Assembly: GCA_910587015.1 (NCBI GenBank)
Contig: CAJUME010000005.1
Location: 62,001 to 126,000, forward strand
Source of the DNA: an uncultured Christensenella sp.
Lineage (GTDB): Bacteria; Bacillota; Clostridia; Christensenellales; Borkfalkiaceae
Length of the DNA: 64,000 bases
Direction: 5' to 3'
Shown here piece by piece: positions 49,614 to 58,326 of this stretch. The notes below the pieces were generated by a model that had not been told where the DNA came from, made no database searches, and saw nothing but the letters and a program-made list of their open reading frames with translations. Made by a program: the position numbers and the translations under genes. How positions within the stretch are numbered: position 1 is the first letter of the stretch; every line of letters begins with the position of its first letter.

Positions 49614-49642
49614 ATTATATTATTCAAATTTGCATTTGTCAA
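49614..49642 (-). promoter_or_regulatory. Strong promoter upstream of the flavodoxin remnant
   Basis: Minus strand: TTGACA at 49642-49637, a 17-nt spacer and TATAAT at 49619-49614, both exact consensus. It sits immediately after the terminator of the zinc-ribbon gene. Confidence 0.85.
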
Positions 49643-49647
49643 CAAAA

Positions 49648-49686
49648 AACCGCATATTTTGTGCAAATTGCACAAAATATGCGGTT
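49648..49686 (-). terminator. Terminator of the dgt-dnaG-rpoD operon
   Basis: An 18-bp perfect hairpin (49648-49665 with 49669-49686, 3-nt loop) with an AACCGCATATT start follows the zinc-ribbon gene stop by 20 nt. On the minus strand six T follow. Confidence 0.95.
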
Positions 49687-49706
49687 AAATTACATTTTAC
49701 GCCTTA

Positions 49707-50411
49707 TTACTGCTCTTTATACAAAAATCTGTGGCAGTTGTCGCATTCGGTAGGCTGACCCGATTCTATTTTTTCCTTTGCGCTGAGCGACAGCTCGGTT
49801 CCGCATTTGGAGCATCTGCCGTTGCTTACCGCGCAGAGTATGGGAAATATCCGCTCGTTGCGCTTTGACAGATAGCGTTGCATAACATCGGGAGCGATGC
49901 CAGCGGCAAGCTTTTCGAGCTGAGCTTTTATCGCGTTCATTTCCGCAAGCTTGCTCTCCTTATACGCTTTATAGGTTTCGGCATACTCGGCATACTGCTT
50001 CTGCACCGCGATGGTCTTTTTCTTCATTGACTGATACTCTTCATCGGCGTCCTTAATGGATTTTGTAAGCGCGGCAACCTCTGCCTTAATACTCTTTAAG
50101 CGCTCGGTTATCTGCAAAACGTTCTTTTTATAAAAGGAAATATCCGCGCCGCCGTCAATAAGCTCGTCAAGATTTTCAAAGTCCTGCAGGGTTTCGTAAA
50201 TGTCCGAATACTGCTTGTTAAGCTGTTCCAACAGCTTGGTTAATTCGTTTGCCTTTGCCTCGAGCCCTTCGAGCTTTTCGGGCGCCTTGGTCAAAAACGC
50301 CTTTGCCTGCGAATAGTTTTTTCTTTCGTCCGAGTTAGCCGTTTCACGCTCTAAGCGCAAAAGCTTTTCGTCCTCCGACTGGTACTTTAAAAGCTGTTCT
50401 ATCTGTGCCAT
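49707..50411 (-). CDS. Zinc-ribbon, coiled-coil protein (COG1579 type)
   Basis: I start at the ATG at 50411-50409 (MAQIEQLLKYQSEDEKLLRL), preceded by AAGGAG; the longer frame enters the nif3 gene. The 234-residue protein is mainly a long coiled coil (about residues 1-180, rich in Lys/Glu/Leu heptads). It ends in a C4 zinc ribbon with GRCSKCGTELS and TECDNCHRFLY, a layout shared with COG1579 proteins such as CdsZ. Members have been proposed to bind nucleic acid or help protein quality control; the role here is not known. Last gene of the dgt-dnaG-rpoD-trmK-nif3 operon. Confidence 0.85.
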   Translation of the reverse strand: MAQIEQLLKYQSEDEKLLRLERETANSDERKNYSQAKAFLTKAPEKLEGLEAKANELTKLLEQLNKQYSDIYETLQDFENLDELIDGGADISFYKKNVLQITERLKSIKAEVAALTKSIKDADEEYQSMKKKTIAVQKQYAEYAETYKAYKESKLAEMNAIKAQLEKLAAGIAPDVMQRYLSKRNERIFPILCAVSNGRCSKCGTELSLSAKEKIESGQPTECDNCHRFLYKEQ

Positions 50412-50428
50412 ATTATTCTCCTTGGAAC

Positions 50429-51217
50429 TTACAGAAGTCCGGCGTCGCAAAAGTACGCCGACCGTATATTAAGTTCGTCTTTTATTTTTTGATAAATTTT
50501 GTAAAAGCCGTAGCTTTCCGCGCAGTAGTGCGTAAGCTGAATTACGTTTAAGCCTTTTGCAGTAAGCGCGGCGATTTCGTGGTGCTTTAAGTCCGATGAA
50601 ACAAACACGTCCGCGCCGTTTTGCGCGGCAAACTCAATCGCTCTTTCGTCACAGCCCGCACCGCAGAACGAGGCGATGCGGCTTACCGTCCTTTGCGTAT
50701 CGCCGTACGCAAGCGCTTTTTCAGTATTAAATTCCTTGCCGATGGCTTTGACGTATTCGCCGAAGGTTTGTTGCCGAACGCCGTACACTCTGCCATACCC
50801 GCCGCCGACAATGGGTGCAAGAATTTTATCCGCCTTTTCGCCGCCCAGCCCCAGCATTAAATAATAGTCAATACCGTTGGGCGCGGCATCGAAATTGAGG
50901 TGCATGGAAATTACAGAAATTCCACTGCTTATGCATTCCGCAAGCGCTTTGGATTGCGGGTCTGCCGTTAAATCGAAGCGGGATATTCCGCCGTAAATCG
51001 CGGGGTGGTGGGTTATTATTAAGTTACAGCCGTTATTTTTGGCTTGCCGTACGGCGTTTTCCGACAAATCGAGGGAAAACAGCGCGCCCTTTATATCTGC
51101 TCCGCAATTGATTATAATGCCGCTGTTGTCGTACATTTTGTATTTTGCGCAAAACTCGTCAGAGAGCGCAACGGGCGCAACCTCTTCAAGCCTTTGCAAT
51201 ACTTCATTCAATTTCAC
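50429..51217 (-). CDS. Nif3-like dinuclear metal centre protein
   Basis: I prefer the GTG at 51217-51215, placed about 9 nt after AAAGGGGG; a TTG two codons earlier is too close to that site. The resulting protein of about 262 residues matches the NIF3/YqfO family (short form, without the PII-like insert). It has LIITHHPAIYGGISRFD with the metal-binding His pair, ISVISMHLNFDAAPNGID and, near the end, FVSSDLKHHEI and LTHYCAE with further ligands. YqfO-type proteins have been called GTP cyclohydrolase I type 2, but that activity is doubtful. It overlaps trmK by 14 nt, the usual pairing in Firmicutes. Confidence 0.92.
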   Translation of the reverse strand: MKLNEVLQRLEEVAPVALSDEFCAKYKMYDNSGIIINCGADIKGALFSLDLSENAVRQAKNNGCNLIITHHPAIYGGISRFDLTADPQSKALAECISSGISVISMHLNFDAAPNGIDYYLMLGLGGEKADKILAPIVGGGYGRVYGVRQQTFGEYVKAIGKEFNTEKALAYGDTQRTVSRIASFCGAGCDERAIEFAAQNGADVFVSSDLKHHEIAALTAKGLNVIQLTHYCAESYGFYKIYQKIKDELNIRSAYFCDAGLL

Positions 51218-51851
51218 CGTCAAGCACCCCCTTTATATAATCCGCTTGCTGTTGTATGTCCGCGCGGGCTTCCGCGCTTAAATTTCTGCTTAAATAAAGC
51301 TGCTTTTTTTCAAGCTCCGCCCGCATATATGCCTTGGTTTCGGCACTTTTAAGGCTTTGCCCGAAGTTGAGCTCCGCCCGAGTATACGGTCGGAAAATTC
51401 CGTCCCTTTTGCCCTTGATTACATAATAGAATTTGCCGCCGCATTCAAACGGCTCGTCCACGGTCAGCTGTGCGCCGCGGCTCAACAAAAATTCGCGCAC
51501 CTCGCGCACGTTGCGCATAGGCTGAAAAACGAATGACCGCGGGATATATGCGGCTTTAAGTATGCTTACAAGCTCCTCTCCGCCCATACCCGCAATAAGA
51601 ATTTCTTCAATGCTTTCGTCTATTTTTTCAAGACCGTTACAGCAAACCGAGGTAACCGCGCCCGTTGCGATATAGGCAGATAAAAGCTTTTCTGCCTTTG
51701 CAAGACATTTTGCGCTTATATCGGATATGACGGCTGTTTTGCACAGCTTATTATCAAGCATATACCGCGTGCAATAGCCGTGGTCGCAGCCAACGTCCGC
51801 AAAGCTTTCGCAACAGTCAAGGTACTTACAAAGCTTTTCAATTCTGTTCAT
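51204..51851 (-). CDS. trmK: tRNA (adenine22-N1)-methyltransferase TrmK
   Basis: TrmK adds a methyl group at N1 of A22 in some tRNAs using SAM. The 215-residue protein has the SAM-binding FADVGCDHGYCTRYMLD motif (about residues 17-33) and the family-specific EEILIAGMGGEELVSIL and FVFQPMRNVREVREFLLSRG, and a C-terminal coiled-coil part. It follows rpoD by 3 nt and overlaps the nif3-like gene, an arrangement widely seen in Firmicutes, which supports the identification. Confidence 0.93.
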   Translation of the reverse strand: MNRIEKLCKYLDCCESFADVGCDHGYCTRYMLDNKLCKTAVISDISAKCLAKAEKLLSAYIATGAVTSVCCNGLEKIDESIEEILIAGMGGEELVSILKAAYIPRSFVFQPMRNVREVREFLLSRGAQLTVDEPFECGGKFYYVIKGKRDGIFRPYTRAELNFGQSLKSAETKAYMRAELEKKQLYLSRNLSAEARADIQQQADYIKGVLDGEIE

Positions 51852-51854
51852 TTA

Positions 51855-52913
51855 TCAGGTATCGAGGAAGTCCTTCAAGTGCTTGGAGCGCGAGGGATGG
51901 CGCAGCTTTCTTAACGCCTTTGCCTCTATCTGGCGGATACGCTCGCGGGTGACGTTAAACTCTCTGCCGACCTCTTCGAGGGTGCGGGGTCTGCCATCGT
52001 CAACGCCGTAACGTAAACGAAGAACCTTTTCCTCTCGTGGGGTAAGGCTGTTCAAAACGGACAAAAGCGTTTCTTTTAGCATTGTAGTGGAAACGCTGTC
52101 CGACGGGGTTACCGTTTTATCGTCCTCGATAAAGTCGCCGAGGTGGCTGTCCTCTTCCTCGCCGATAGGCGTTTCAAGGGACACGGGGTCCTGTGCGATA
52201 CGCTGAATTTCGCGAACGCGTTCCTCGCTGATATTCATTTCCGCGGCGATTTCCGCGGGGGTCGGCTCTCTGCCGTATTTCTGCAAAAGTATGCGGGAAA
52301 CGCGGGTAAGCTTATTGATTGTTTCGACCATATGCACGGGGATACGGATAGTCCTTGCCTGGTCTGCAATGGCGCGGGTTATTGCCTGCCTTATCCACCA
52401 CGTTGCATAGGTGGAGAATTTGAAGCCCTTCTGATAGTCGAATTTTTCTACCGCCTTCATAAGACCGAGGTTGCCCTCCTGAATTAAATCGAGGAAGAGC
52501 ATTCCGCGGCCGACATAGCGCTTTGCAATGGAAACGACAAGCCTTAAATTGGCTTCGGAAAGCTTTTTCTTTGCTTCCTCGTCGCCCTCCTGCATTCTGC
52601 GCGCAAGCTCTATCTCATCGTCGGCGGAAAGAAGGGGCACCCTGCCTATATCCTTTAAATACATCTTTACGGGGTCGTCAAGACCGATATCGGAAAGGGC
52701 TTGCTCGTAAAGCTCTCTGTCGCGCTCTGCCTCGTCGATAATCTGGATACCCGCCTCTGCAATGGACTTATAAACAAAATCCATTTGCGCGGGCGTGGTT
52801 TCGTATTTTTCCATAATGTCGCAAAGCGTGTTTGTGGTTATAGAGCCCTTGGAGCCGTAGGTGTCTATTATATGCTTTAAAATTTCGTTTAACTTCTGGT
52901 CGGATAAATTCAT
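51855..52913 (-). CDS. rpoD: Primary RNA polymerase sigma factor
   Basis: The 352-residue protein is the housekeeping sigma factor (SigA). Regions are in order: a degenerate 1.1 part, region 1.2 (DPVKMYLKDIGRVPLLSADDEIELARRM), region 2 with ANLRLVVSIAKRYVGRGM, FLDLIQEGNLGLMKAVEKFD and FSTYATWWIRQAI, region 3, and region 4 with TLEEVGREFNVTRERIRQIEAKALRKLRHPSR. It would read the TTGACA-17-TATAAT promoters seen across the window. The start overlaps the dnaG stop by 4 nt, the classical dnaG-rpoD macromolecular synthesis arrangement. Confidence 0.97.
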   Translation of the reverse strand: MNLSDQKLNEILKHIIDTYGSKGSITTNTLCDIMEKYETTPAQMDFVYKSIAEAGIQIIDEAERDRELYEQALSDIGLDDPVKMYLKDIGRVPLLSADDEIELARRMQEGDEEAKKKLSEANLRLVVSIAKRYVGRGMLFLDLIQEGNLGLMKAVEKFDYQKGFKFSTYATWWIRQAITRAIADQARTIRIPVHMVETINKLTRVSRILLQKYGREPTPAEIAAEMNISEERVREIQRIAQDPVSLETPIGEEEDSHLGDFIEDDKTVTPSDSVSTTMLKETLLSVLNSLTPREEKVLRLRYGVDDGRPRTLEEVGREFNVTRERIRQIEAKALRKLRHPSRSKHLKDFLDT

Positions 52914-54703
52914 AACCCTTCTCCGCTTTTTATTTTTTTCTTTTGGATAAGTAATTTTTGCAGCTCTGCCATAAGAAGCTTTCTTTTATTCAAATCGGTT
53001 TCAGCCTCTGCACTGCGCTTAACCGTTTCCATTCTCTCGTCAATTTCGCTTAGCTTAAGCGATTTTATGCAGTCGTAAAAATATTTTTCCGCAACCTCGC
53101 CCGCAAGAGCGTTGCCGTCGGAATAGTCGAGTATTTTAGTCAGCTCGGTAAATTCTTCGGTATTCTCCTCGAAAAATTCGAACAGCTCGGAAGGGCGCAC
53201 GCGCTCTTCAAGCAGTTGCTTGGAGCGTATGTATTTAGCGATAATTTCGTGCACGCCGTCCTTGAACGGTATTGTGGAAATATCCGCGTCCGCCGCAAAC
53301 CTTGCGCCGAAAAGAAACGCCGCAATTATAAACCGCGAGGCCTTTTTCTGTACCGAGCTGTCGTCCCTGCGTTCGGGGCGCTGCTCTGCCGCGGGTCTTG
53401 GCGCCCTCGGCGCGGAATTGAGGTCGCGCTTTAAAGACTCGTAGGAAATGCCCGTCTGGTCGCGCAGTCCTTTAAGCAAGTCCTCCTGCTCGGACGCGCT
53501 GTCCGCGGTTTTTATAATTTTAATAGCCTCGGCAACGTATTTCTGTCTGTCCTCGTTATTTGTAATATCCAGACTGCCCTTTGCAGTTTTAAGCTTGTAA
53601 TCGATAAGGGGCATTGCCGAGGCAAGGCAAGCCTTGTACCCGTCCGCGCCGCGCTGCTTTATTACGTCGTCGGGGTCAAGCCCCTCGGGCAGAGGCACAA
53701 CCTTTACGTTAAGCCCCGCCTCCTTTAAAATTTCCAGACCGCGCATATTCGCCTTTTGCCCCGCGCCATCGCCGTCGTAGCTGATTAAAACGTTATCCGT
53801 ATACCTTTTTAAAAGCCTTGCCTGCTCCTGCGTGAGAGAGGTCCCCATGCTTGCGACTACGTTTTTAAAGCCCGCCTGATAGAGGGAAATAGTATCCATA
53901 TACCCCTCTACGACTATAACCTCGCTTATAGTCTGGGTTTTTCTGAGCTTTTTTAAAAGGTTAATATTGTAAAGAGTTTTGCTTTTGTTGAATACGACCG
54001 TTTCCTTGGTGTTTTTGTATTTTGCAAAGTCCGTCTTTTTGAGCACCCTGCCGCCGAATGCGACAACCTCGTCCATGGCGTTGATAATGGGATATATAAG
54101 TCTGCCGCCCTGCGCGTCAAGAAGTCTGCCGTCCGCCTCGTTTATGGCTCCGCTGTCCAGCATATCCTGCCGAGAATAGCCCTTCGATAAAAGAAATTTG
54201 GGCAAATCGTAAAAATTCAGGCTTGCGCCCAGCCCGAATTTACGGACAATGTCGGAGGGGATATTTCTTTTCAGTATATAATTTATATGCTCGTCGGCGT
54301 TGCCTGAGTTAAGGTTTTTAAGATAAAAGTGCGCGCAATCGTTCAAAATTTTTAAAATTGCGTCCTTTTTGCGTTTAAGCTCTACCGTCTGACGGTTATC
54401 GAAGCCCGTTTGCGGCATTGTAAGTCCGGCTTTATCGGCAAGCAGCTTTACCGCGTCCATAAAGTCGATATTTTCCATGCTCTGGACAAATTTGATTACA
54501 TCGCCCGATTCTCCGCAACCGAAGCAGTGATAATACTGGTCTGCCTCGTTTATGGCAAAGGACGGAGTTTTTTCGTGGTGAAACGGACAGCAAGCCCAGT
54601 AGCTTCCGCCGCGCCGTTCAAGCGAAACGTATCCGCTTGCGACCTCCGTTATATTCGTTTTTTCTTTAAGAGTATATAAAAAACTCTGTAATTCCGTTGC
54701 CAT
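52910..54703 (-). CDS. dnaG: DNA primase
   Basis: DnaG makes RNA primers at the replication fork. The 597-residue protein has the N-terminal CHC2 zinc finger (WACCPFHHEKTPSFAIN and YHCFGCGESGDVI), the catalytic core with LIYPIINAMDEVVAFGGRVL, and the TOPRIM domain with VIVVEGYMDTISL and VLISYDGDGAGQKA. A C-terminal helicase-interaction region (about residues 440-597) is rich in charged residues. It lies 8 nt after dgt and overlaps rpoD by 4 nt. Confidence 0.97.
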   Translation of the reverse strand: MATELQSFLYTLKEKTNITEVASGYVSLERRGGSYWACCPFHHEKTPSFAINEADQYYHCFGCGESGDVIKFVQSMENIDFMDAVKLLADKAGLTMPQTGFDNRQTVELKRKKDAILKILNDCAHFYLKNLNSGNADEHINYILKRNIPSDIVRKFGLGASLNFYDLPKFLLSKGYSRQDMLDSGAINEADGRLLDAQGGRLIYPIINAMDEVVAFGGRVLKKTDFAKYKNTKETVVFNKSKTLYNINLLKKLRKTQTISEVIVVEGYMDTISLYQAGFKNVVASMGTSLTQEQARLLKRYTDNVLISYDGDGAGQKANMRGLEILKEAGLNVKVVPLPEGLDPDDVIKQRGADGYKACLASAMPLIDYKLKTAKGSLDITNNEDRQKYVAEAIKIIKTADSASEQEDLLKGLRDQTGISYESLKRDLNSAPRAPRPAAEQRPERRDDSSVQKKASRFIIAAFLFGARFAADADISTIPFKDGVHEIIAKYIRSKQLLEERVRPSELFEFFEENTEEFTELTKILDYSDGNALAGEVAEKYFYDCIKSLKLSEIDERMETVKRSAEAETDLNKRKLLMAELQKLLIQKKKIKSGEGL

Positions 54704-54711
54704 TGTAAATT

Positions 54712-55728
54712 TTACTGCTCGTTCTGAAAGGTCCAGCCCGTGGGCACAAACAATCTGTTGAAGGTGTAAACGGCGTATCTGTCGGTCATGGACGAAAGAT
54801 AATCGCAGACGACCTGCTCTATGCCGTATTTTTCCGTAAGCTTTATATAGGTTGCGGGCAAGGCGTTGGGCTTGTCCGTGAAATACGAGAACATTGCGGA
54901 CAGCATTCTTTCCGCCTTTTCCTCCTCGCCGCGCGCGCTGTCGGTAAGGTATACCCTTTCAAACATAAACGCGCGTAAGCGCTCGCTTGCCTCCTCGGTA
55001 AGCTTGTCCATTTTTACGAAATTTTTGCCGTAGGAATTGCGGTAAACGGAGGATATTGCGGTATTAATTCTCTCACGCGAGGTTAAACCCAAAGCCGAAC
55101 GTATATCCTCGGGAATATCGGCAAGCGTTAAAATTCCCGCCCTTACCGCATCGTCCAAGTCGTGGTTTATGTAAGCAATTCTGTCCGCCACGGAAACGCA
55201 CTGCCCTTCAAGCGTGGCGGGCTTATCGCTCTTTCTGTGGTTTAAAATACCGTCGCGCACCTCAAAGGTGAGATTTAGCCCGTTGCCGTCCTTTTCCAGC
55301 ACGTCCACCACGCGGAGGGACTGAACGTTGTGCTTGAAGCCCGCAGGCGACAGCTTTGCAAGTATACGCTCTCCGCTGTGACCGAACGGGGTATGACCGA
55401 GGTCGTGCCCCAAGGCAATCGCTTCAGTCAAATCCTCGTTCAAGGCAAGCGCGCGGGCGATTGAGCGGGCAATCTGCGCCACGTCCAGCGTGTGGGTAAG
55501 GCGGGTTATATAATGGTCGCCCTCGGGCGAAAAGAAAACCTGCGTCTTGTTTTTAAGACGGCGGAACGCCTTGCAGTAGATAATTCTGTCGCGGTCGCGC
55601 TGAAAGTCGGTGCGCATTTCGCAGGGCTGTTCCACGCGCGCTCTGCCGCGGGTGTCCTTTGACATGCACGCAAACGGCGAAAGAAAGGCTTGCTCTATTT
55701 TATAGGTTCTTTCCCTTAAAGACTGCAT
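54712..55728 (-). CDS. dgt: Deoxyguanosinetriphosphate triphosphohydrolase-like protein
   Basis: This is an HD-domain dNTPase of 338 residues, the shorter type found next to dnaG in Firmicutes. Visible are the start segment CMSKDTRGRARVEQPCEMRTDFQRDRDRI, the HD motif parts RLTHTLDVAQIARSIARAL and GHDLGHTPFGHSGERIL, and ADRIAYINHDLDDAVRAG. It removes triphosphate from dNTPs and helps set pool balance. It heads the dgt-dnaG-rpoD-trmK-nif3 operon. The 162 nt upstream (55729-55890) are AT-rich with no clear promoter match. Confidence 0.93.
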   Translation of the reverse strand: MQSLRERTYKIEQAFLSPFACMSKDTRGRARVEQPCEMRTDFQRDRDRIIYCKAFRRLKNKTQVFFSPEGDHYITRLTHTLDVAQIARSIARALALNEDLTEAIALGHDLGHTPFGHSGERILAKLSPAGFKHNVQSLRVVDVLEKDGNGLNLTFEVRDGILNHRKSDKPATLEGQCVSVADRIAYINHDLDDAVRAGILTLADIPEDIRSALGLTSRERINTAISSVYRNSYGKNFVKMDKLTEEASERLRAFMFERVYLTDSARGEEEKAERMLSAMFSYFTDKPNALPATYIKLTEKYGIEQVVCDYLSSMTDRYAVYTFNRLFVPTGWTFQNEQ

Positions 55729-55890
55729 TTTATTCCCCGCCGTGTTTTCTCTACGCTTAAATAATACGAAAAAAATTTTAAAATTACTTTTTTTTGTGAA
55801 AAAATATGCTAAAAAACCGAAAAACGCCGATTTTCGCTATTTCTGTCAAAAGCACGGCGCAACGATGCTATGCAATGTATATATGCGTTG

Positions 55891-56616
55891 TTATTTACCG
55901 AAGCCGCCGCCGACCGACAGCACCTCGCCCGTTATATAGCTGCTTTCCGCAAGCATTAAGCATGCTTCCGCCACCTCAGACGGCAGACCTATTCTGCCCA
56001 TTGGTACGGAATTTTCCAGCTCCTCCATTTCACTTGCGGAAAGGTGGGAATTCATTTCGGTATCGATAACCCCCGGCGAAACGCAGTTGACGCGCACGTT
56101 AGAGGGGGCAAGCTCCTTGGCGAGCGCCTTGGTAAACGCAATGACCGCGCCCTTGGAGGCGGAATAGGCTACCTCGCAGCTTGCGCCGACCTCGCCCCAG
56201 ATTGAGGAAACATTTATTATCGCGCCGCCGCCCGCAAACACCATTTTATCGGTTACCGCGCGGCTGCATAAAAACGTTGATTTTACGTTGACATCGAAAA
56301 TTCTGTTCCAGTCCTTTAACGAGGTGTCCTGTATTACCTTTACGAGGGAAACGCCCGCGTTGTTGACAAGCACGTCAAGCCGCTCGTAAATGGAAAAAAA
56401 GTCTTTGAACATTGTTTTGACCTGCTCCTCTTCGGAAACGTTGGCGCGCAAAAGCACGGGGCAATAGCCCTGCATATTGAACTCTTCCTGAGTTGCAAGC
56501 GCCGCCGCCTCGTTATTGCAGTAATTGAGCACAACCTCGTAACCGCGCTGTAAAAACGCAAGCGCGATTGCCTTGCCTATTCCCCTTGTTCCGCCTGTTA
56601 TAAGAGCAGTTTTCAT
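55891..56616 (-). CDS. Short-chain dehydrogenase/reductase (FabG-like)
   Basis: The 241-residue classical SDR has the cofactor motif TGGTRGIGKAIA (residues 7-18), NNAGVS, the catalytic Ser in INVSSIWGEVG and the YSASKGA motif (Tyr and Lys), ending in ITGEVLSVGGGFG. It resembles 3-oxoacyl-ACP reductase FabG, but a closely coupled position after aroK (4-nt overlap) in the aromatic operon argues that its substrate might lie elsewhere. Sequence alone does not settle it. Confidence 0.85.
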   Translation of the reverse strand: MKTALITGGTRGIGKAIALAFLQRGYEVVLNYCNNEAAALATQEEFNMQGYCPVLLRANVSEEEQVKTMFKDFFSIYERLDVLVNNAGVSLVKVIQDTSLKDWNRIFDVNVKSTFLCSRAVTDKMVFAGGGAIINVSSIWGEVGASCEVAYSASKGAVIAFTKALAKELAPSNVRVNCVSPGVIDTEMNSHLSASEMEELENSVPMGRIGLPSEVAEACLMLAESSYITGEVLSVGGGFGK

Positions 56617-57107
56617 TTAATCAACTCCGCAATCGAACTTGCAATTTCTTCGGGTGAAAGCCCGTCAGTATCAATAATTATATCAGCCGCACTCTCGTAA
56701 AGGGGCGTGCGCACGGCAAACAGCTTTTTGATTTTATCCTCTGCGCCGCCGCTTAAAAGAGGGCGCGAGGTATCGCCGTTTATCCGGCTTAAAAGCGTTT
56801 GAAGCCCCGCCCGCAGATATACTATTTTGCCGCTGTTTTTTAAAAGCCCGATATTTTCGCTACGCAAAATACAGCCGCCGCCCGTGGAAATTATGACGTT
56901 TTCGAGCGCGCAGGCTTTTTTCAGCTCCTCGGTTTCCAGATTGCGGAAAGCCTCCTCTCCGTACTGTGCGAAAATATCGCTGATTGCGCCGTACTTTTCC
57001 GAGATTTTTCCGTCTGTATCATAGCATTCCGCACCCGTCAGCCTTGAAAGCGCGCGCGCAACCGAGGTTTTGCCGCCCAAGGGCATGCCTATAAGCGAGA
57101 TATTCAT
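56613..57107 (-). CDS. aroK: Shikimate kinase
   Basis: AroK phosphorylates shikimate at O3 with ATP. The 164-residue protein has Walker A GMPLGGKTSVARAL (residues 7-20), the substrate-binding DTDGKISEKYG, the central FRNLETEELKKA with its Arg, and ISTGGGCILR. The lid Arg is in NGDTSRPLLSGG. Length is normal. It overlaps aroQ and the SDR gene by 4 nt each, within the aroC-aroB-aroE-aroQ-aroK order. Confidence 0.95.
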   Translation of the reverse strand: MNISLIGMPLGGKTSVARALSRLTGAECYDTDGKISEKYGAISDIFAQYGEEAFRNLETEELKKACALENVIISTGGGCILRSENIGLLKNSGKIVYLRAGLQTLLSRINGDTSRPLLSGGAEDKIKKLFAVRTPLYESAADIIIDTDGLSPEEIASSIAELIK

Positions 57108-57523
57108 AATTTAAAGCTTTCCGCCGCGAGAATGTAGGAATTTTTACCGAACCCGCAGATTACGCCCTTGCACACCGCGGAAATGACGGAGGTATGACGG
57201 AACTCCTCCCGCGCGTGCACGTTGGACATATGCACCTCGATAACGGGCGTTTTTACGGAGGCAATGGCGTCGCGTATGGCTATGCTGTAATGGGTGTATG
57301 CGCCCGCGTTTAAAATAACGCCGTCAAAGCCTTCCTTATCCGCGCCCTGAATTTTCGAGCAGATTTCGCCCTCTGTATTGCTTTGAAAAAACTCGCAGAC
57401 ATCGCTTTGGAAATGCCGCGAGATTTCCGCGTTGATTTGGTCAAGCGTCTGCGTGCCGTATACGCCCTTTTCGCGTTCGCCCGTCATGTTGAGATTTACT
57501 CCGTTTATAAATAAAAATTTCAT
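57104..57523 (-). CDS. aroQ: 3-dehydroquinate dehydratase, type II
   Basis: AroQ removes water from 3-dehydroquinate to give dehydroshikimate. The 139-residue protein is the type II dodecameric enzyme: LFINGVNLNMTGEREKGVYG near the start (with the catalytic Tyr in VYG), GVILNAGAYTHYSIAIRDAI and VIEVHMSNVHAREEFRHTSV with the catalytic His and substrate-binding residues. It is coupled by 4-nt overlaps to aroE and aroK. Confidence 0.96.
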   Translation of the reverse strand: MKFLFINGVNLNMTGEREKGVYGTQTLDQINAEISRHFQSDVCEFFQSNTEGEICSKIQGADKEGFDGVILNAGAYTHYSIAIRDAIASVKTPVIEVHMSNVHAREEFRHTSVISAVCKGVICGFGKNSYILAAESFKL

Positions 57524-58326
57524 AATACTTCCCTTTTATATTCTTCAAACAGCCTTTCCGCCGTCCTTTCGTCCGCGGGCATATCCGCAAAAATGCATGC
57601 GGCGTAATATGCCTGATAAAAAAGCATTGCAAGGCCGTTTACAGTTTTTTTGCCGCACTCTTCCGCAAGCTGTAAAAAGCGGGATTTACGCGGCTCGTAA
57701 ATAAGGTCTATTGCCACCTCGCACAGTCCGAGCAAGTCCTTGTCGATAGGCGACAACCCAACCGTGTTGTGCATACCCACGCCCGTTGCGTTTACAACGG
57801 CATAATATGGCTTTATATGCAATTGCCCCGCACATATCACACCTTTAAGCTCGTTTGCAACGGCTTGCGCCTTGTCAACGGTTCTGCTGTACAGCGTGAC
57901 GCGCGCGCCGCCGTCGGCAAGCTTTTTAACCGCGCTTCTGCCCGCACCGCCCGCGCCAAGCACAAGCACGTCTTTGCCGTTAACGTCCACGCCGGCATTT
58001 TTAAGCATAAGCGCAAAACCCAGCCCGTCGGTATTATAGCCGCATTTTGTGCTGCATTTTACAGTATTGACCGCGCCGAACGCAACCGCGTCGCCCTCGG
58101 TTTTTTCAAGGTACGGCAAAATTGCAAGCTTATAGGGTATTGTTACGTTAAAGCCGTCCAGACGCCCGAAAAGCGCGGGGGCAACGGCGGAAAACTCTTC
58201 TTCCGCAACGGACAGCCTTTGATACCCGACCGCATAGCCCAGCCTTCGCGCAATAAACTGCTGAATTTGCGGGCTTTGCGATTTTGAAACGTCCTTGCCG
58301 ACAACGGCTAATTTCAGGCTTTTCAT
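57520..58326 (-). CDS. aroE: Shikimate dehydrogenase
   Basis: AroE reduces dehydroshikimate with NADPH. I start at the ATG at 58326-58324 (MKSLKLAVVGKDVSKSQSPQ), which overlaps the aroB stop as ATGA, giving 268 residues. Substrate-site residues are in DVSKSQSPQIQQF and FNVTIPYKLAILPYL (catalytic Lys). The NADP domain has LVLGAGGAGRSAVKKL and YSRTVDKAQ. The motif VNATGVGMH near residue 184 is also typical. It sits between aroB and aroQ in the shikimate operon. Confidence 0.95.
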   Translation of the reverse strand: MKSLKLAVVGKDVSKSQSPQIQQFIARRLGYAVGYQRLSVAEEEFSAVAPALFGRLDGFNVTIPYKLAILPYLEKTEGDAVAFGAVNTVKCSTKCGYNTDGLGFALMLKNAGVDVNGKDVLVLGAGGAGRSAVKKLADGGARVTLYSRTVDKAQAVANELKGVICAGQLHIKPYYAVVNATGVGMHNTVGLSPIDKDLLGLCEVAIDLIYEPRKSRFLQLAEECGKKTVNGLAMLFYQAYYAACIFADMPADERTAERLFEEYKREVL

